Shown: piece by piece, positions 16,719 to 26,716 of the stretch
How positions within the stretch are numbered: the first letter of the stretch is position 1
Layout: the number at the start of each line of letters is the position of its first letter
DNA from: Maribacter algarum (ex Lu et al. 2025) (nom. illeg.)
Lineage (GTDB): Bacteria > Bacteroidota > Bacteroidia > Flavobacteriales > Flavobacteriaceae
DNA length: 64,000 bases
Reading direction: 5' to 3'
NCBI GenBank assembly: GCA_947495915.1
Contig: CANMAW010000001.1
Location: 496,001 to 560,000 of the forward strand
The notes under the pieces: generated by a model
What the model saw: the letters and a program-made list of their open reading frames with translations, nothing else
The model's database searches: none
Told to the model about the DNA's origin: nothing
Program-made: the position numbers and the translations under genes

Positions 16719-16940
16719 ATGAAAGCATTTTTTGAAGGCATTGAGGATTTATTTGTAAATGTACTCTTTGCGCCGTACGATATGTTTCGATTTATGGATA
16801 GCTGGTGGGCAGCGAATACTGTGAATTGGATTTTAGCAATCATTGGCTGTGTTGCCTTTGTTTATTGGATGTTGGAGCTGAAAAAATACAGCGACAATGA
16901 CGAAGAAGACAAGAGCATCAGTTCGCACTCGTACTTATAA
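16719..16940 (+). CDS. Small membrane protein, DUF6341-like
   Basis: A 73-residue protein with an amphipathic N-terminus, one or two hydrophobic segments (about residues 10-25 and 36-52, VNWILAIIGCVAFVYWML) and an acidic tail ending SSHSYL. The pattern matches a small flavobacterial family often found near purD. It has its own strong promoter and ends one base from the convergent purD stop. The role is unknown. Confidence 0.75.
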   Translation: MKAFFEGIEDLFVNVLFAPYDMFRFMDSWWAANTVNWILAIIGCVAFVYWMLELKKYSDNDEEDKSISSHSYL

Positions 16941-16941
16941 G

Positions 16942-18213
16942 CTACAGATCAAAACCAATATCGGTTCTATAATTCATCTTATCAAAACTAATTTTTTCTA
17001 TGTTTTGGTAAGATTTTTTTAGTGCCTGTTTGAAATCATCTCCAAAAGATGTCACTGCCATTACTCGGCCCCCATTAGTTACGACTTGACCTTCATTCAT
17101 TGTTGTGCCAGCATGAAATACTAAGGAATCTTCAATGGTATCATGACCCTGAATTACTTTTCCTTTTTCATATGCTTCGGGGTAGCCTCCAGAAACCAAC
17201 ATAACCGTTGTTGCGGTTCTTTCATCAATTTGAAGGTCGATTTGATTTAGCTGTTGATTGGCCACTGCCTCAAATACCTCTACTAAGTCATTTTTTATTC
17301 GCGGAACTACTGCCTCTGTTTCAGGGTCACCTAATCGTACATTATATTCAATTACAAAAGGATCATTATTAACCTTAATCAGTCCTATAAAAATAAAACC
17401 CTTGTATGGCAAATTATCCTTTTTAAGGCCCTCTACGGTCGGTACGACCACTTGCTGATGTATCTTACTCATAAATTCTTGATCTGCAAAAGGAACAGGG
17501 GAAATAGCGCCCATACCACCCGTATTCAATCCAACATCTCCCTCTCCAATACGTTTGTAATCTTTAGCAGTTGGTAATACTTTGTAGCCAGAACCATCTG
17601 AAAGTACAAAAACACTTAATTCAATGCCTGCTAAAAACTCTTCAATAACCACCGTTGCGCTAGCATTACCAAATTTTGCATCAATCAACATCGATTGCAA
17701 TTCTTTTTTAGCTTTTTGAAGATCTTCTAGGATAACCACGCCCTTGCCTGCGGCTAAACCATCAGCTTTAAGTACATAGGGCGGTTTCAAGCTTTCAAGA
17801 AATTTAAAACCATCTTCAATAGTTTCGTTAGTGAAGCTTTGATACGCAGCAGTAGGAATTTGATGCCTACACATAAATTCTTTTGCAAATTCTTTACTAC
17901 CCTCTAAGGCTGCAGCTGCTTTTTGCGGGCCGATAACCGGAATGTGTTGTAATTCTTTGTCGTCAAGAAAATAATCGTGAATTCCATTAACCAAAGGATC
18001 TTCAGGGCCTACAACTACCATGTTCACTTCGTGTTGCAATACCGCATTCTTAATTCCTTTAAAATCATTAACTCCTACGGCTAGGTTGTGTGCTATGGCA
18101 TTGGTGCCAGCATTACCTGGGGCAACAAAAAGTTTTTCGAGTTTCTTACTTTGGTGTAGTTTCCAAGCTAGGGTATGTTCTCTTCCTCCAGAACCTAATA
18201 TCAAGATATTCAT
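16942..18213 (-). CDS. purD: Phosphoribosylamine-glycine ligase
   Basis: A 423-residue ATP-grasp ligase that catalyses the second step of purine synthesis: 5-phosphoribosylamine + glycine + ATP gives GAR. The N-terminus MNILILGSGGREHTLAWKL, the KADGLAAGKGV ATP-binding loop, GLNTGGMGAISP and IEYNVRLGDPETEAV are all diagnostic. The length is normal. It is transcribed alone from a well-formed promoter at 18231-18260 and converges on the DUF6341-like gene. Confidence 0.97.
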   Translation of the reverse strand: MNILILGSGGREHTLAWKLHQSKKLEKLFVAPGNAGTNAIAHNLAVGVNDFKGIKNAVLQHEVNMVVVGPEDPLVNGIHDYFLDDKELQHIPVIGPQKAAAALEGSKEFAKEFMCRHQIPTAAYQSFTNETIEDGFKFLESLKPPYVLKADGLAAGKGVVILEDLQKAKKELQSMLIDAKFGNASATVVIEEFLAGIELSVFVLSDGSGYKVLPTAKDYKRIGEGDVGLNTGGMGAISPVPFADQEFMSKIHQQVVVPTVEGLKKDNLPYKGFIFIGLIKVNNDPFVIEYNVRLGDPETEAVVPRIKNDLVEVFEAVANQQLNQIDLQIDERTATTVMLVSGGYPEAYEKGKVIQGHDTIEDSLVFHAGTTMNEGQVVTNGGRVMAVTSFGDDFKQALKKSYQNIEKISFDKMNYRTDIGFDL

Positions 18214-18230
18214 TGTTATACTATTTGCGG

Positions 18231-18260
18231 CAAAAATATAAATGTTCTGAGCAATAGCAA
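18231..18260 (-). promoter_or_regulatory. purD promoter, TTG-N19-TATTTTTG
   Basis: On the minus strand TTG (18260-18258), exactly 19 bases and TATTTTTG (18238-18231) match the Bacteroidota consensus. The -7 box ends 17 bases before the purD ATG. Confidence 0.75.
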
Positions 18261-18629
18261 CTAGAGATGAATTTAAAAAACATAAATGAGCGAAAAGGTG
18301 CGTTTTTTATTTCTATTTTGGGTATTATCTTGGCAGAATTCAAAAAAAACCACAATCTTCATATTTTGAAGTGCCACGGGGTATTTAATCGATGAAATAC
18401 ACCCTTCAAACCGTTGTTAAATCGATTGTTTATTGACTTATTAAAAAATCGTATACGATTTTCTAAGTTTTAACATTTGGCATTTACACCCCTTTTAAGG
18501 CCGAAATATGGCTCGAAATACGCTGTAAGAGGGTTTTCATTTACAGCTCAAAATATTTATAAAAAAACCATTAAAAATCAACTGAAATTTATACAATTAA
18601 TCCAAAAATCTGCACAAAAACGACAACAA
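18261..18629. other. Intergenic region without a recognisable gene
   Basis: About 370 AT-rich bases between the purD promoter and the terminator of the polysaccharide locus. I see no credible reading frame, tRNA or large repeat. One short imperfect hairpin, GTATTT (18381-18386) with AAATAC (18395-18400), is flanked by GGG and CCC but has no T-tract. Confidence 0.5.
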
Positions 18630-18657
18630 AAAACCCAACTGTAACCAGTTGGGTTTT
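18630..18657 (-). terminator. Terminator of the polysaccharide locus
   Basis: AAAACCCAACTG (18630-18641) and CAGTTGGGTTTT (18646-18657) form a perfect 12-bp stem with a 4-base loop. It lies 24 bases past the stop of the last minus-strand gene and has the A/T flanks of a bidirectional intrinsic terminator. Confidence 0.85.
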
Positions 18658-18681
18658 CTATAGAAATTATTAATAATCCTC

Positions 18682-19668
18682 TTATTTTCTATTTCGCTCA
18701 GAGAAATCTCTATGCTCTGTTTTTTCTAATTCGTCAGAAGATAGCGTTTTAAAATATTCAAAAGTCTTCTTCATGCCTTCTTCTCTTCCTACTTTAGGTT
18801 CCCAACCCAAAATCTCTTTTGCCTTCGTAATATCTGGCTGTCGCTGCATGGGATCATCTTTGGGTAAATCCTTATAAATTACTTTTTGAGTCGTACCGGT
18901 CAACTTAATAATTTCTTCAGCAAAATCACGAATGGTAATTTCATGTGGGTTACCAATATTCACAGGAAGATCATAGTCACTCATTAAAAGTCTATAAATA
19001 CCTTCAATTTCGTCATCAACGTAACAAAATGATCTCGTTTGCGAACCATCACCGAATACCGTTAAGTCTTCACCTCGTAACGCTTGTCCCATAAACGCCG
19101 GAATAACCCGACCGTCATTCAGTCGCATTCTTGGGCCATAGGTATTAAATATTCGAACAATACGGGTTTCTAAGCCGTGAAAGCGGTTATAAGCCATCGT
19201 AATAGACTCCTGAAAACGTTTTGCCTCATCATATACACCTCGCGGACCAATGGTATTTACATTACCGTAGTACTCTTCCGTTTGGGGGTGCACTAATGGG
19301 TCACCATAAATTTCAGAAGTAGAAGCAATCATGATTCGAGCACTCTTAACCTTGGCCAAACCAAGCAAATTATGAGTTCCTAAAGCTCCAACTTTCAATG
19401 TCTGAATTGGAATTTTCAAATAATCAATCGGACTTGCAGGTGAAGCAAAGTGCATGATATAATCAAGCTTACCCGGAACGGATACAAATTTTGTTACATC
19501 ATGATGATAAAATTCAAAATTCTCTAGTTTAAAAAGATGCTCAATGTTTTTGAGGTCTCCAGTTATTAAGTTATCCATACCGATAACATAAAAACCTTCC
19601 CTAATAAAACGATCACAAAGGTGTGAACCTAAGAAACCCGCTGCTCCAGTAATTAAAATACGTTTCAT
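18682..19668 (-). CDS. UDP-glucuronic acid decarboxylase (UDP-xylose synthase), SDR family
   Basis: A 328-residue extended SDR enzyme. The NAD-binding [10 protein letters not shown] is at residues 8-17, followed by the catalytic [14 protein letters not shown] and Tyr146-X3-Lys150. The motif around [14 protein letters not shown] and the tail with [19 protein letters not shown] (in part [12 protein letters not shown]) match UDP-glucuronate decarboxylases rather than 4-epimerases. The product would be UDP-xylose for the polysaccharide. An upstream in-frame start at 19764 adds 32 non-homologous residues and was rejected. It is the last gene of the locus and is followed by a strong terminator. Confidence 0.85.
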   Translation of the reverse strand: MKRILITGAAGFLGSHLCDRFIREGFYVIGMDNLITGDLKNIEHLFKLENFEFYHHDVTKFVSVPGKLDYIMHFASPASPIDYLKIPIQTLKVGALGTHNLLGLAKVKSARIMIASTSEIYGDPLVHPQTEEYYGNVNTIGPRGVYDEAKRFQESITMAYNRFHGLETRIVRIFNTYGPRMRLNDGRVIPAFMGQALRGEDLTVFGDGSQTRSFCYVDDEIEGIYRLLMSDYDLPVNIGNPHEITIRDFAEEIIKLTGTTQKVIYKDLPKDDPMQRQPDITKAKEILGWEPKVGREEGMKKTFEYFKTLSSDELEKTEHRDFSERNRK

Positions 19669-19789
19669 TGTACTACTATTGTTTTGAAGGTTAACGCAAT
19701 AAAATGCTAAAAATTGAAAGCGAGGGATAAAAAAAATTGAAAAGCAGGAAATGATGTCAATCACCCTACTTTATGTGCAAATTAACGAC

Positions 19790-21157
19790 TTAAATACCTC
19801 TTGAAAATAAAACGGTAGTAATCGTTTTAAATATAATTCTAAGATCTAAAGTGATCGATTTGTTTTTGATATAATAGAAGTCGTATTCTAATTTTTTGAT
19901 AGAATCTTCCAAATTCTCTCCATACTTATATTTCACCTGTGCCCAACCCGTAATTCCTGGTGGTATTAGATGTCTTACATTATAAAATGGGGTGATTTTA
20001 TTTAATTCATCAACAAAAACCTTTCTTTCAGGTCTCGGACCAATGAACTGCATATCGCCTCTAACCACTGAAATAATCTGTGGTAACTCATCAATTCGAA
20101 ATAATCTTAACACGCGACCAAAAGGTGTTATTCTAGCATCATTCTTTGTTGCCATTTTTGCGCCTTGTTGTTCAGCATCAACTACCATTGATCTAAACTT
20201 ATAAATTTTAAATTCTTTACCATGAACACCTACTCTTAATTGCGTGTAAAACAATGGTCCTTTATTTAGAAAGAAATTTAACACCCAAACAAATGGGATG
20301 CAAATCAAAAAAACAACACCAACAATCAAGGAAAGTAAAAAGTTAACTAGAAAACTAAAAATTAGCCGTAAATACCTAATTCTTCTGTTTCTTAACTGCA
20401 AAATTTCGTAGAAACTATCATTATGAGATTTTATTGGTAAGGCTTCATAAGTGTTTTCATAAAACGTTGTAAATGAAATGACCTCTTTACCGTTCAAAAT
20501 GGAGTTTAGAACCATTTTTTCAAGGCTTCTTGGTAAATCATTGTATGATTTAATATTTACTATAACTGCATCAATTTTATCTGCAGCCGACATGAAAAAC
20601 TGCTTATTAACGGCAGAATCTTTTTGTAAAGAGTAGGTTAGCTTGACTTTGTAAAAGGTCTTTATATCGTCACCGTTTATCACCGTAACATCATCTGCTA
20701 AACTTCCATACGTATTTTCATCATAGAGATATAGTACGTTCTTGGTATCAGGTATAATATCGAAGACATTGCGAAATAATAAACGCCAACCGGCTATTTG
20801 AACTGGTGTAAGTAACAAAAAACTTAATAGTGGAATTCTCCAAAAACTTACATCGTAAGCGATTACCGCAAAAATGAAAACCAAAAAAACATAAATCGCA
20901 GTAATATAAAGCGACTGAGATACAAGGTATCTGCGTTTAATTACTTTTTCTAAATTGTAAAATTCTAGAACATAGGCCAGAATTAGAAAAGTAACCACCC
21001 CAAAACTAAAAACTCCTAATTTTAATCGCAAGGAGATAAATTCAGCATCAATGGCAAAGTTTACGAGCACGTTCAAAGAAACGAGCACCATGATGATATC
21101 ACCAATGAGCAAAATGAACTTTCGTTCAACAGAATTTAAAATAGATCTTCTAGGCAT
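19790..21157 (-). CDS. Polyprenyl-phosphate sugar-1-phosphate transferase (initiating transferase)
   Basis: A 455-residue PHPT-family protein. Four N-terminal membrane helices (about residues 10-120) and a CoA-binding-like middle domain lead to a fifth helix near 265-290, then the catalytic bacterial sugar transferase domain: FKIYKFRSMVVDAE, RIDELPQIISVVRGDMQFIGPRPE and PGITGWAQV. It transfers a sugar-1-phosphate from a nucleotide sugar to undecaprenyl phosphate, starting each repeat unit in the inner membrane. It lies near the end of the locus, 121 bases upstream of the UDP-xylose synthase gene. Confidence 0.92.
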   Translation of the reverse strand: MPRRSILNSVERKFILLIGDIIMVLVSLNVLVNFAIDAEFISLRLKLGVFSFGVVTFLILAYVLEFYNLEKVIKRRYLVSQSLYITAIYVFLVFIFAVIAYDVSFWRIPLLSFLLLTPVQIAGWRLLFRNVFDIIPDTKNVLYLYDENTYGSLADDVTVINGDDIKTFYKVKLTYSLQKDSAVNKQFFMSAADKIDAVIVNIKSYNDLPRSLEKMVLNSILNGKEVISFTTFYENTYEALPIKSHNDSFYEILQLRNRRIRYLRLIFSFLVNFLLSLIVGVVFLICIPFVWVLNFFLNKGPLFYTQLRVGVHGKEFKIYKFRSMVVDAEQQGAKMATKNDARITPFGRVLRLFRIDELPQIISVVRGDMQFIGPRPERKVFVDELNKITPFYNVRHLIPPGITGWAQVKYKYGENLEDSIKKLEYDFYYIKNKSITLDLRIIFKTITTVLFSRGI

Positions 21158-21179
21158 GTTGTAAATCCCGCTTTACGTG

Positions 21180-21935
21180 TCAAAAATAGGTCTTCAATTT
21201 TAAAATTATTGCCGAAAACAAATAAAATGAGGATTTTACGAACGAAAGCCCCTCTACTTCACGATAAATTCGCCACTCATATTTTATTAAATCAAACTTA
21301 TTAGCTGAAATTGAATCATTACCCGTACGATAACTAGAAAGGCATTCATTCAAACCGTACCCATCAGTTTTTTTTAAAAGTTTCAACCAAAGTGCATAAT
21401 CTTGGCGTTTTCGAATAGATGGCATGTATTGTTTTCCGAAAAAATCCACGTTATACATCACCGTTAAACATCCTATCGGGTTTTTATACAAAGCTTTATT
21501 GTAGGTCAGCTCGGTTTTGGCAATCATTTCCTTACCTCCACGATTACCAAGCGCGTCAACCATATCATAATTTGTAAACGAAAAATGATATTGATTTTTA
21601 ATCATGAAATCAAGCTGGTTTTCCAATTTTTTCGGGTACCAAAGATCGTCACTATCTAAAAAGGCAATATACTTTCCTTCCGCCAATTCAATCGCCTTAT
21701 TTCTTGCTATACCCGCACCGCCATTTTTTGACAATAGCACATATTTAATACGTGAATCTTCTTTTTGAGCCTCTTTGATGATAGCAGCACTATTATCTGA
21801 AGAACAATCATCTACTAAAATATGCTCCCAATATGCATATGTTTGTGCTTGTACTGATGCTAAATGTGCCCGTAGAAATTTTTCAGAATTATAGACTGGT
21901 GTTACTATGGTTACCAACGTATTATTCTCCATCAT
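21180..21935 (-). CDS. Glycosyltransferase family 2
   Basis: A 251-residue GT-A transferase. The N-terminal VTIVTPVYNSEKFLRAHLASV, the DDCSSDNS aspartate pair and FLDSDDLWYP (the DXD metal site) are typical of GT2 enzymes that add one sugar in the cytoplasm. There are no membrane helices. It is placed between a GT-C membrane protein and the initiating transferase gene, so it likely builds the repeat unit. Donor and linkage cannot be predicted. Confidence 0.9.
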   Translation of the reverse strand: MMENNTLVTIVTPVYNSEKFLRAHLASVQAQTYAYWEHILVDDCSSDNSAAIIKEAQKEDSRIKYVLLSKNGGAGIARNKAIELAEGKYIAFLDSDDLWYPKKLENQLDFMIKNQYHFSFTNYDMVDALGNRGGKEMIAKTELTYNKALYKNPIGCLTVMYNVDFFGKQYMPSIRKRQDYALWLKLLKKTDGYGLNECLSSYRTGNDSISANKFDLIKYEWRIYREVEGLSFVKSSFYLFSAIILKLKTYF

Positions 21936-21977
21936 GTATCAGTTTCGTCATGTATTTCAAATTATTCCCCATTATGA

Positions 21978-24032
21978 TTATTTTGCAATGATCACATCTT
22001 GCACCTTTATTTCTTCACTCTTTGAGCAGCCTCTAAAAATTCCAAAAGTGAACTCTTTATATCGTTTTAGCGCCGGTTGAAACTCTTGCACAACGTACAT
22101 TGAATTACCGTAGCGTACCGTATTTTTTTCATTTATTGTAAAATCCCAACCCTCAAAACCATGTTTAATTCTTTCCTCAGGAAGTAAAGAAAGGTCTTCC
22201 TCATAGGGCACACCATGAAAATAAAAACGACAGCCATACCAATCTTTAGTGTTCGCTGATAAATAATCAAACTTGAAGTATAACTTTTTCCCCGATTCTA
22301 ATTTTATATCGCGCAGTACAAGATCGTGTCGAATAGCTAAGGAATCAGCAGTTAGGGTGGCTGTTTTAGGATTTGCAAACACCACTTCAATTTCTTTAAA
22401 ATCTGAATTCAACTCCGTATCATTATAAAAAACAAAATAAGGTCCGTACTGCTGGTTTGTATTGAATATTTTCGGTAATACATAATTGGTTAATTGCTTA
22501 TTATTGCCCATTTCGGTAACAATAACCACATCATCACTTTGAAAGTTTTCGATATTCGCTTTAAGAAAACTCTTGAAATTCTTGCCATTTGTCAGTATTG
22601 CAGACTCTAATTCCTTTACCGTTGCAAAAGCATTGAAATTATCCTCTACATCGTAATCAATCAGCATTAATCTACGTTGGTCTTTTGCACTAATAGCGTC
22701 AATTGCTCTTGAAATATTATGACCGCTATTAGGAAAAACCGTTTTAAAATAGTCTTTTGAAAGTCCGACAATAGGTAGTAATACTACCAACGCTAAAATC
22801 CCATAAAAATATAATGGCTTCATTTTCTTTCGCTTCGTATTGTCTTTGTAATACTGCTTAAAAATCTGATCAAGCATCAAACCAGTGATCAACACCAATG
22901 CGGTTAAAAATGGAAGAATATTACGATCCATATACACTTGCTGTTTTACGATCAAGCCAACAGAAACAAATACAGTAATTATTAAAGCAAGCCATTTTAT
23001 TGCTAGCTTTCTAGGGGTATATCTTAGTCCGTAAAATAGAATGATTGGAAGTACAAATACGAGTCCACCAAGGGAGTTAAATACTTCCCTTACCATTTTC
23101 TTCAAGTTTGATAATTTGTAATTCTCTACGACAATGGCATTGTTTCCTGTAGCATATTGCCAAAAGTTAGAAAAGTAATCGTGCAGCGCAGCATTAAATA
23201 CTTCTTTTGAAGAAAAGATATTTAAATTGATCAGATAAAAGAAAAAGAAGGAGCATAGAACTAAAAAAATACCACTTGTTATTCTTTTTTCTAAAGATGG
23301 TGCTTTAGAGACTATTAGGCCCGCAATCAAAACAATCATGAATAGTGAGGAGAACTTTAGTGAAATGGTTAGAGCAAAAAGAAAGGCGGGGAAGACAATC
23401 CAAAACCAGCCGACTTCTTTTTTGTTCATCACCACGAGATATAGCCATATCAAAATGTTCATCATCGATACCATCAAAGGCTCAATATAAAATACGCTTC
23501 GTTCTTCTAACAGAAGCAAATTGATACCCACTAAAGAAGCAACCATAAACATGGCTATAAAGTGTTGTCGTTTCCATAAGAGAAAAACCAATGGAATAAA
23601 CGATAGAAACATAAAAAAGATAGCTTGTAACTTGAGGTAATAATGAAAGTAGCGCAAATTCGGATCTTTCACATTATCTTTAATCGCCGAGCTTGAAGTT
23701 TTATAATGCTGTACAAAGTAATTGTGGCCCGGGTATTTCCAACCATCTTCATATAAATTTCCTCCCATGTGGTTGATCATTCCTACCAAGGCTCCGGGGT
23801 AAAACATATAAGTAAACATTCGTGGCCCGTTTAAGGCTCTGTGAGCGGTCTTATCAGGAGTAATACTTGGGTGAATAGTACTAATAGTAAAATACTCATC
23901 AACATGCGTATCGTGCATGTGATTTTGGTTGTAATTCACTTGAATAACCACCACGGTAACAAACAAAAGCACCAAGGCCATTAACAACAGTTTATACGTT
24001 TTGATCGACTGGTAAATGCTGGTGTTCTTCAT
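21978..24032 (-). CDS. Large membrane protein, GT-C glycosyltransferase-like
   Basis: A 684-residue protein with about 11-12 hydrophobic helices in the first 430 residues and a soluble C-terminal domain of about 230 residues. After the first helix comes an acidic motif THVDEYFT in the position where GT-C enzymes (ArnT/PMT type) carry their catalytic acid, so it may be a polyprenyl-phosphate-sugar-dependent transferase acting on the periplasmic side. The C-terminal part is probably beta-rich and could bind glycan. Its ATG overlaps the upstream gene's stop by one base (TAATG). The exact family is not recognised. Confidence 0.65.
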   Translation of the reverse strand: MKNTSIYQSIKTYKLLLMALVLLFVTVVVIQVNYNQNHMHDTHVDEYFTISTIHPSITPDKTAHRALNGPRMFTYMFYPGALVGMINHMGGNLYEDGWKYPGHNYFVQHYKTSSSAIKDNVKDPNLRYFHYYLKLQAIFFMFLSFIPLVFLLWKRQHFIAMFMVASLVGINLLLLEERSVFYIEPLMVSMMNILIWLYLVVMNKKEVGWFWIVFPAFLFALTISLKFSSLFMIVLIAGLIVSKAPSLEKRITSGIFLVLCSFFFFYLINLNIFSSKEVFNAALHDYFSNFWQYATGNNAIVVENYKLSNLKKMVREVFNSLGGLVFVLPIILFYGLRYTPRKLAIKWLALIITVFVSVGLIVKQQVYMDRNILPFLTALVLITGLMLDQIFKQYYKDNTKRKKMKPLYFYGILALVVLLPIVGLSKDYFKTVFPNSGHNISRAIDAISAKDQRRLMLIDYDVEDNFNAFATVKELESAILTNGKNFKSFLKANIENFQSDDVVIVTEMGNNKQLTNYVLPKIFNTNQQYGPYFVFYNDTELNSDFKEIEVVFANPKTATLTADSLAIRHDLVLRDIKLESGKKLYFKFDYLSANTKDWYGCRFYFHGVPYEEDLSLLPEERIKHGFEGWDFTINEKNTVRYGNSMYVVQEFQPALKRYKEFTFGIFRGCSKSEEIKVQDVIIAK

Positions 24033-26134
24033 TATTTCAAACTGTTTTTAGCCTTATAAACGATACAATAAATCAAAAATAGCTGTAAAAATCCATTAAG
24101 GTCTTTTTCAAAAAGTGCATCTTCAATAAACTCATCATAATCACCCACTAACTGATTGGTGCGGTCTTTAATCTCTTCGGCAGTAATAGTACCTGTAACT
24201 TCAAGAATTTGATCGCTTACGCCGTATTCATGAACTATTTGCAGTGTTTCATGTTTGAGCAATGCATCTAAAAAGCTGTTAATATCAATATTCGTTTCTA
24301 ATTCAATACGCAACCCCAATTCTATTGTATCTCCGTTGCCAATTTCAGTAATCTCATTCAAGGCGTAATAAGCGACACGAACATCTGAAAATGCCGCCTG
24401 AGAATCAATATATTTGGTGCTGTCTTCTTTTCTGAGTTGCAATTGGTGCAGCACTTTTTCTTTGGTATAATTTCTTTTAACGATATCACGACTAATCTTC
24501 CAATGCAAGCGCAAGTTTTCTTCAGGAGCTACAAATACTTTTAAATCAAAGAGATCACGCTTTGCTGTAATATAGAAAGGGTGTAGTCCCTCAAAAACGG
24601 TTATTTTATTGGGGTATACTTTTGTAGGCGCAGTAAACTTACCAGTGCTATGATCATAAATTCGACGCAATACGCTCTTTCCATTTTTCAATACTTTCAA
24701 GTGGCGTATGTCTTCATGCAAATGATTTGCTTTTGGTGATAGGTGGGTCACCTCATCCCATTTGTCATGGCCTCTTTCCCATCGGTGCATATCATCGCCT
24801 CTAATGATGGTCATATTTTGTTGACCAAAAAGACGAACAAGAAGCTCGGTAAGCGTTGATTTTCCTACGCCTGAATCACCTCCAATGCCAATTAAGAAGG
24901 GTTTATTTTTTATCTTCTTCTGTAAATTCTTTTTAATTCCCCATTTATAAATCCAGTAAACATTGAGCACCAAACAGGTTTGCAAAAAGGTCAAAGCTAA
25001 GCTTGCTAATACATCAGGAGAAACCCATCGGTTCTCTTTGAGAAACCCATATATCGTAAAACTACTATCACCAAAAAGGTACACCGTAAAAAAATCGGAA
25101 TGTTCAACCAAAGCAAAAAACAGGAAGAATGCCAACTGCAAGATTAAAATAGGCGAAAATGAAAATTTCTGTTCACGAATGGCGAAATACACAAAAAATG
25201 GAAGTATCCAAAAGTACCAACCGGGTTGTGGGGCTATAAATATGAGTAACACCGAAAACGAAAAGCCCAGAAAAATTAAGAAAAGGTCTTTACTAATTCT
25301 TTTGAATCGGGTAGCGGCCGCTAACAAGATGATGTACGCTGCTGGAACTATAAAAAACTTGAACTGGGGAGCCATGGTAAAGCTAGCATTCCAGATTTTA
25401 GGCTGCTCTCTATTGCTATATACCATTTGTAAAAAAGATTCATTATTTAAATAGGGAATATTCAGTGCTAAAAAAACCAATAGCGTAACCAAAGCGGGAC
25501 CAATTAGCCGTGTTAATTTATGCTCGTTATTGTTTTTCCATACAAATAAAATGTAAAATGGAATGACCAGTATCAAATTGGTTTTAGTGGCAATACCCAA
25601 ACCTAATATCACTGCCGACCATAGGTTTTTCTTTTTAAAGAGAAGATATGCAGACGCCAAAAGGAACGCGATAGGCACCACATCTAATTGGCCATGTATA
25701 TAGGTGATATAAATCAATACTGGTGATAGCCAATAATACTTTAATAACTTATTGATTTTACCTTTTAAAAACCTACTGAATACCAATAAAATAGCTATGT
25801 CTGCCAATATCAGCGGTATGCGAATAAAAAAGGGAGAAAGGTTCGCGGCAAAACCTCCTAAAAAACCTAGTACATACAGCATAAACGGCGGATATGGAAA
25901 AGCCTCTGCGGCAGACGCCCCATAAAAATAGGCATAAGGATCACTAAAACCAGAAGAGAAAAAATAGGTAACAAACGGAATAAAGGCTTCTTTCAAAAAG
26001 GTACCCGCAAAAAGAAACGACAATACCACTTTCAATACAAGACCCACCCAAAAGATCTTATCTCGAAGAATTTCAAACTTGAAAACCCCTTTCTTATCGT
26101 TTAATGATAGTCCGAATGCACTTTTTATTGCCAT
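24032..26134 (-). CDS. GT-C-type membrane protein fused to a uridine kinase-like domain
   Basis: Residues 1-400 hold about ten membrane helices with the look of a GT-C/GT87-type polyprenol-dependent transferase (PYPPFMLYVLGF and a HGQLDVVPIAFLLAS segment typical of that group). After a basic linker, residues 410-700 form a P-loop kinase of the uridine kinase/phosphoribulokinase type: IGIGGDSGVGKSTLTELL (Walker A), IRGDDMHRWERGHD and TVFEGLHPFY. The length of 700 and the continuous frame show a real fusion. The kinase would face the cytoplasm and may phosphorylate a nucleoside or sugar/polyol used by the locus. It overlaps genes on both sides (1 and 10 bases). Confidence 0.75.
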   Translation of the reverse strand: MAIKSAFGLSLNDKKGVFKFEILRDKIFWVGLVLKVVLSFLFAGTFLKEAFIPFVTYFFSSGFSDPYAYFYGASAAEAFPYPPFMLYVLGFLGGFAANLSPFFIRIPLILADIAILLVFSRFLKGKINKLLKYYWLSPVLIYITYIHGQLDVVPIAFLLASAYLLFKKKNLWSAVILGLGIATKTNLILVIPFYILFVWKNNNEHKLTRLIGPALVTLLVFLALNIPYLNNESFLQMVYSNREQPKIWNASFTMAPQFKFFIVPAAYIILLAAATRFKRISKDLFLIFLGFSFSVLLIFIAPQPGWYFWILPFFVYFAIREQKFSFSPILILQLAFFLFFALVEHSDFFTVYLFGDSSFTIYGFLKENRWVSPDVLASLALTFLQTCLVLNVYWIYKWGIKKNLQKKIKNKPFLIGIGGDSGVGKSTLTELLVRLFGQQNMTIIRGDDMHRWERGHDKWDEVTHLSPKANHLHEDIRHLKVLKNGKSVLRRIYDHSTGKFTAPTKVYPNKITVFEGLHPFYITAKRDLFDLKVFVAPEENLRLHWKISRDIVKRNYTKEKVLHQLQLRKEDSTKYIDSQAAFSDVRVAYYALNEITEIGNGDTIELGLRIELETNIDINSFLDALLKHETLQIVHEYGVSDQILEVTGTITAEEIKDRTNQLVGDYDEFIEDALFEKDLNGFLQLFLIYCIVYKAKNSLK

Positions 26135-26715
26135 CTCGAAATATTATAGGTTTTAGTACAAATGGCATCGAAGACCACACCTTGCGCTTCTAAATAGGTT
26201 TTATAGGCTTCAATATCAGTATCACGCCCTTGTAACTCTGGAGATACCAAACAAAGCTTATACTTCATTTTCTTCAATATTTGGTACACATCGTTATCAA
26301 TAGGTAGTTTAGTAAAACAATCGACCCATACCCACTGCACCAAACCTTGCATCTTTTTTATAGTATCTAAACCTTCGTACTCTGAAAAACGTAAAGCAAC
26401 ATTCTTTTCTCCTGTTTTGGCCAAAGTATTGATCATTGGGAAAGAGGAATCTAAAAAGAAATAGTTGTTGATCTTATACTTTTTAATAAGTTCAAGCACT
26501 TTGAATTCTATGCGCTCGCTTTTAATATTCAAAATCATGGTACCGTGCCGGTAGTGCTGCAAATAAGTTTCGAAATTCTCTCCGGTTACGAAGGGGTCAT
26601 GTGCAATATAGATTTCGCCCTCAAGATTATCTCTTAAATCAATTTCAACACCGTAAATCATAGGTGTTTCTGCTAACTCAGCAACTGTATTAATGCGATG
26701 TGCGATATATTCCAT
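26125..26715 (-). CDS. Glycerophosphodiester phosphodiesterase-like protein (short)
   Basis: A 196-residue TIM-barrel-like protein with the GDPD catalytic set: His6-Arg7 (AHRIN), Glu24-X-Asp26 (VEIDLRD) and His39 (IAHDPF). GDPD enzymes hydrolyse glycerophosphodiesters; most bacterial members are 230-260 residues, so this one is compact. No signal peptide is present, which suggests a cytoplasmic site. The gene overlaps the kinase-GT fusion by 10 bases and follows a GT2 gene by 1 base. Within a polysaccharide locus it may process a phosphodiester-containing precursor; that is inference. Confidence 0.7.
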   Translation of the reverse strand: MEYIAHRINTVAELAETPMIYGVEIDLRDNLEGEIYIAHDPFVTGENFETYLQHYRHGTMILNIKSERIEFKVLELIKKYKINNYFFLDSSFPMINTLAKTGEKNVALRFSEYEGLDTIKKMQGLVQWVWVDCFTKLPIDNDVYQILKKMKYKLCLVSPELQGRDTDIEAYKTYLEAQGVVFDAICTKTYNISRWQ

Positions 26716-26716
26716 G

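Noticed and set aside
18381-18400. Short hairpin in the purD-UDP-xylose synthase gap as an RNA element or terminator
   Set aside because: Only 6 bp of stem, no T-tract and no recognised RNA family.
19669-19764. N-terminal 32-residue extension of the UDP-xylose synthase
   Set aside because: The extension precedes the GxxGxxG start of the SDR fold and has no homology-like features; ATG 19668 is correct.
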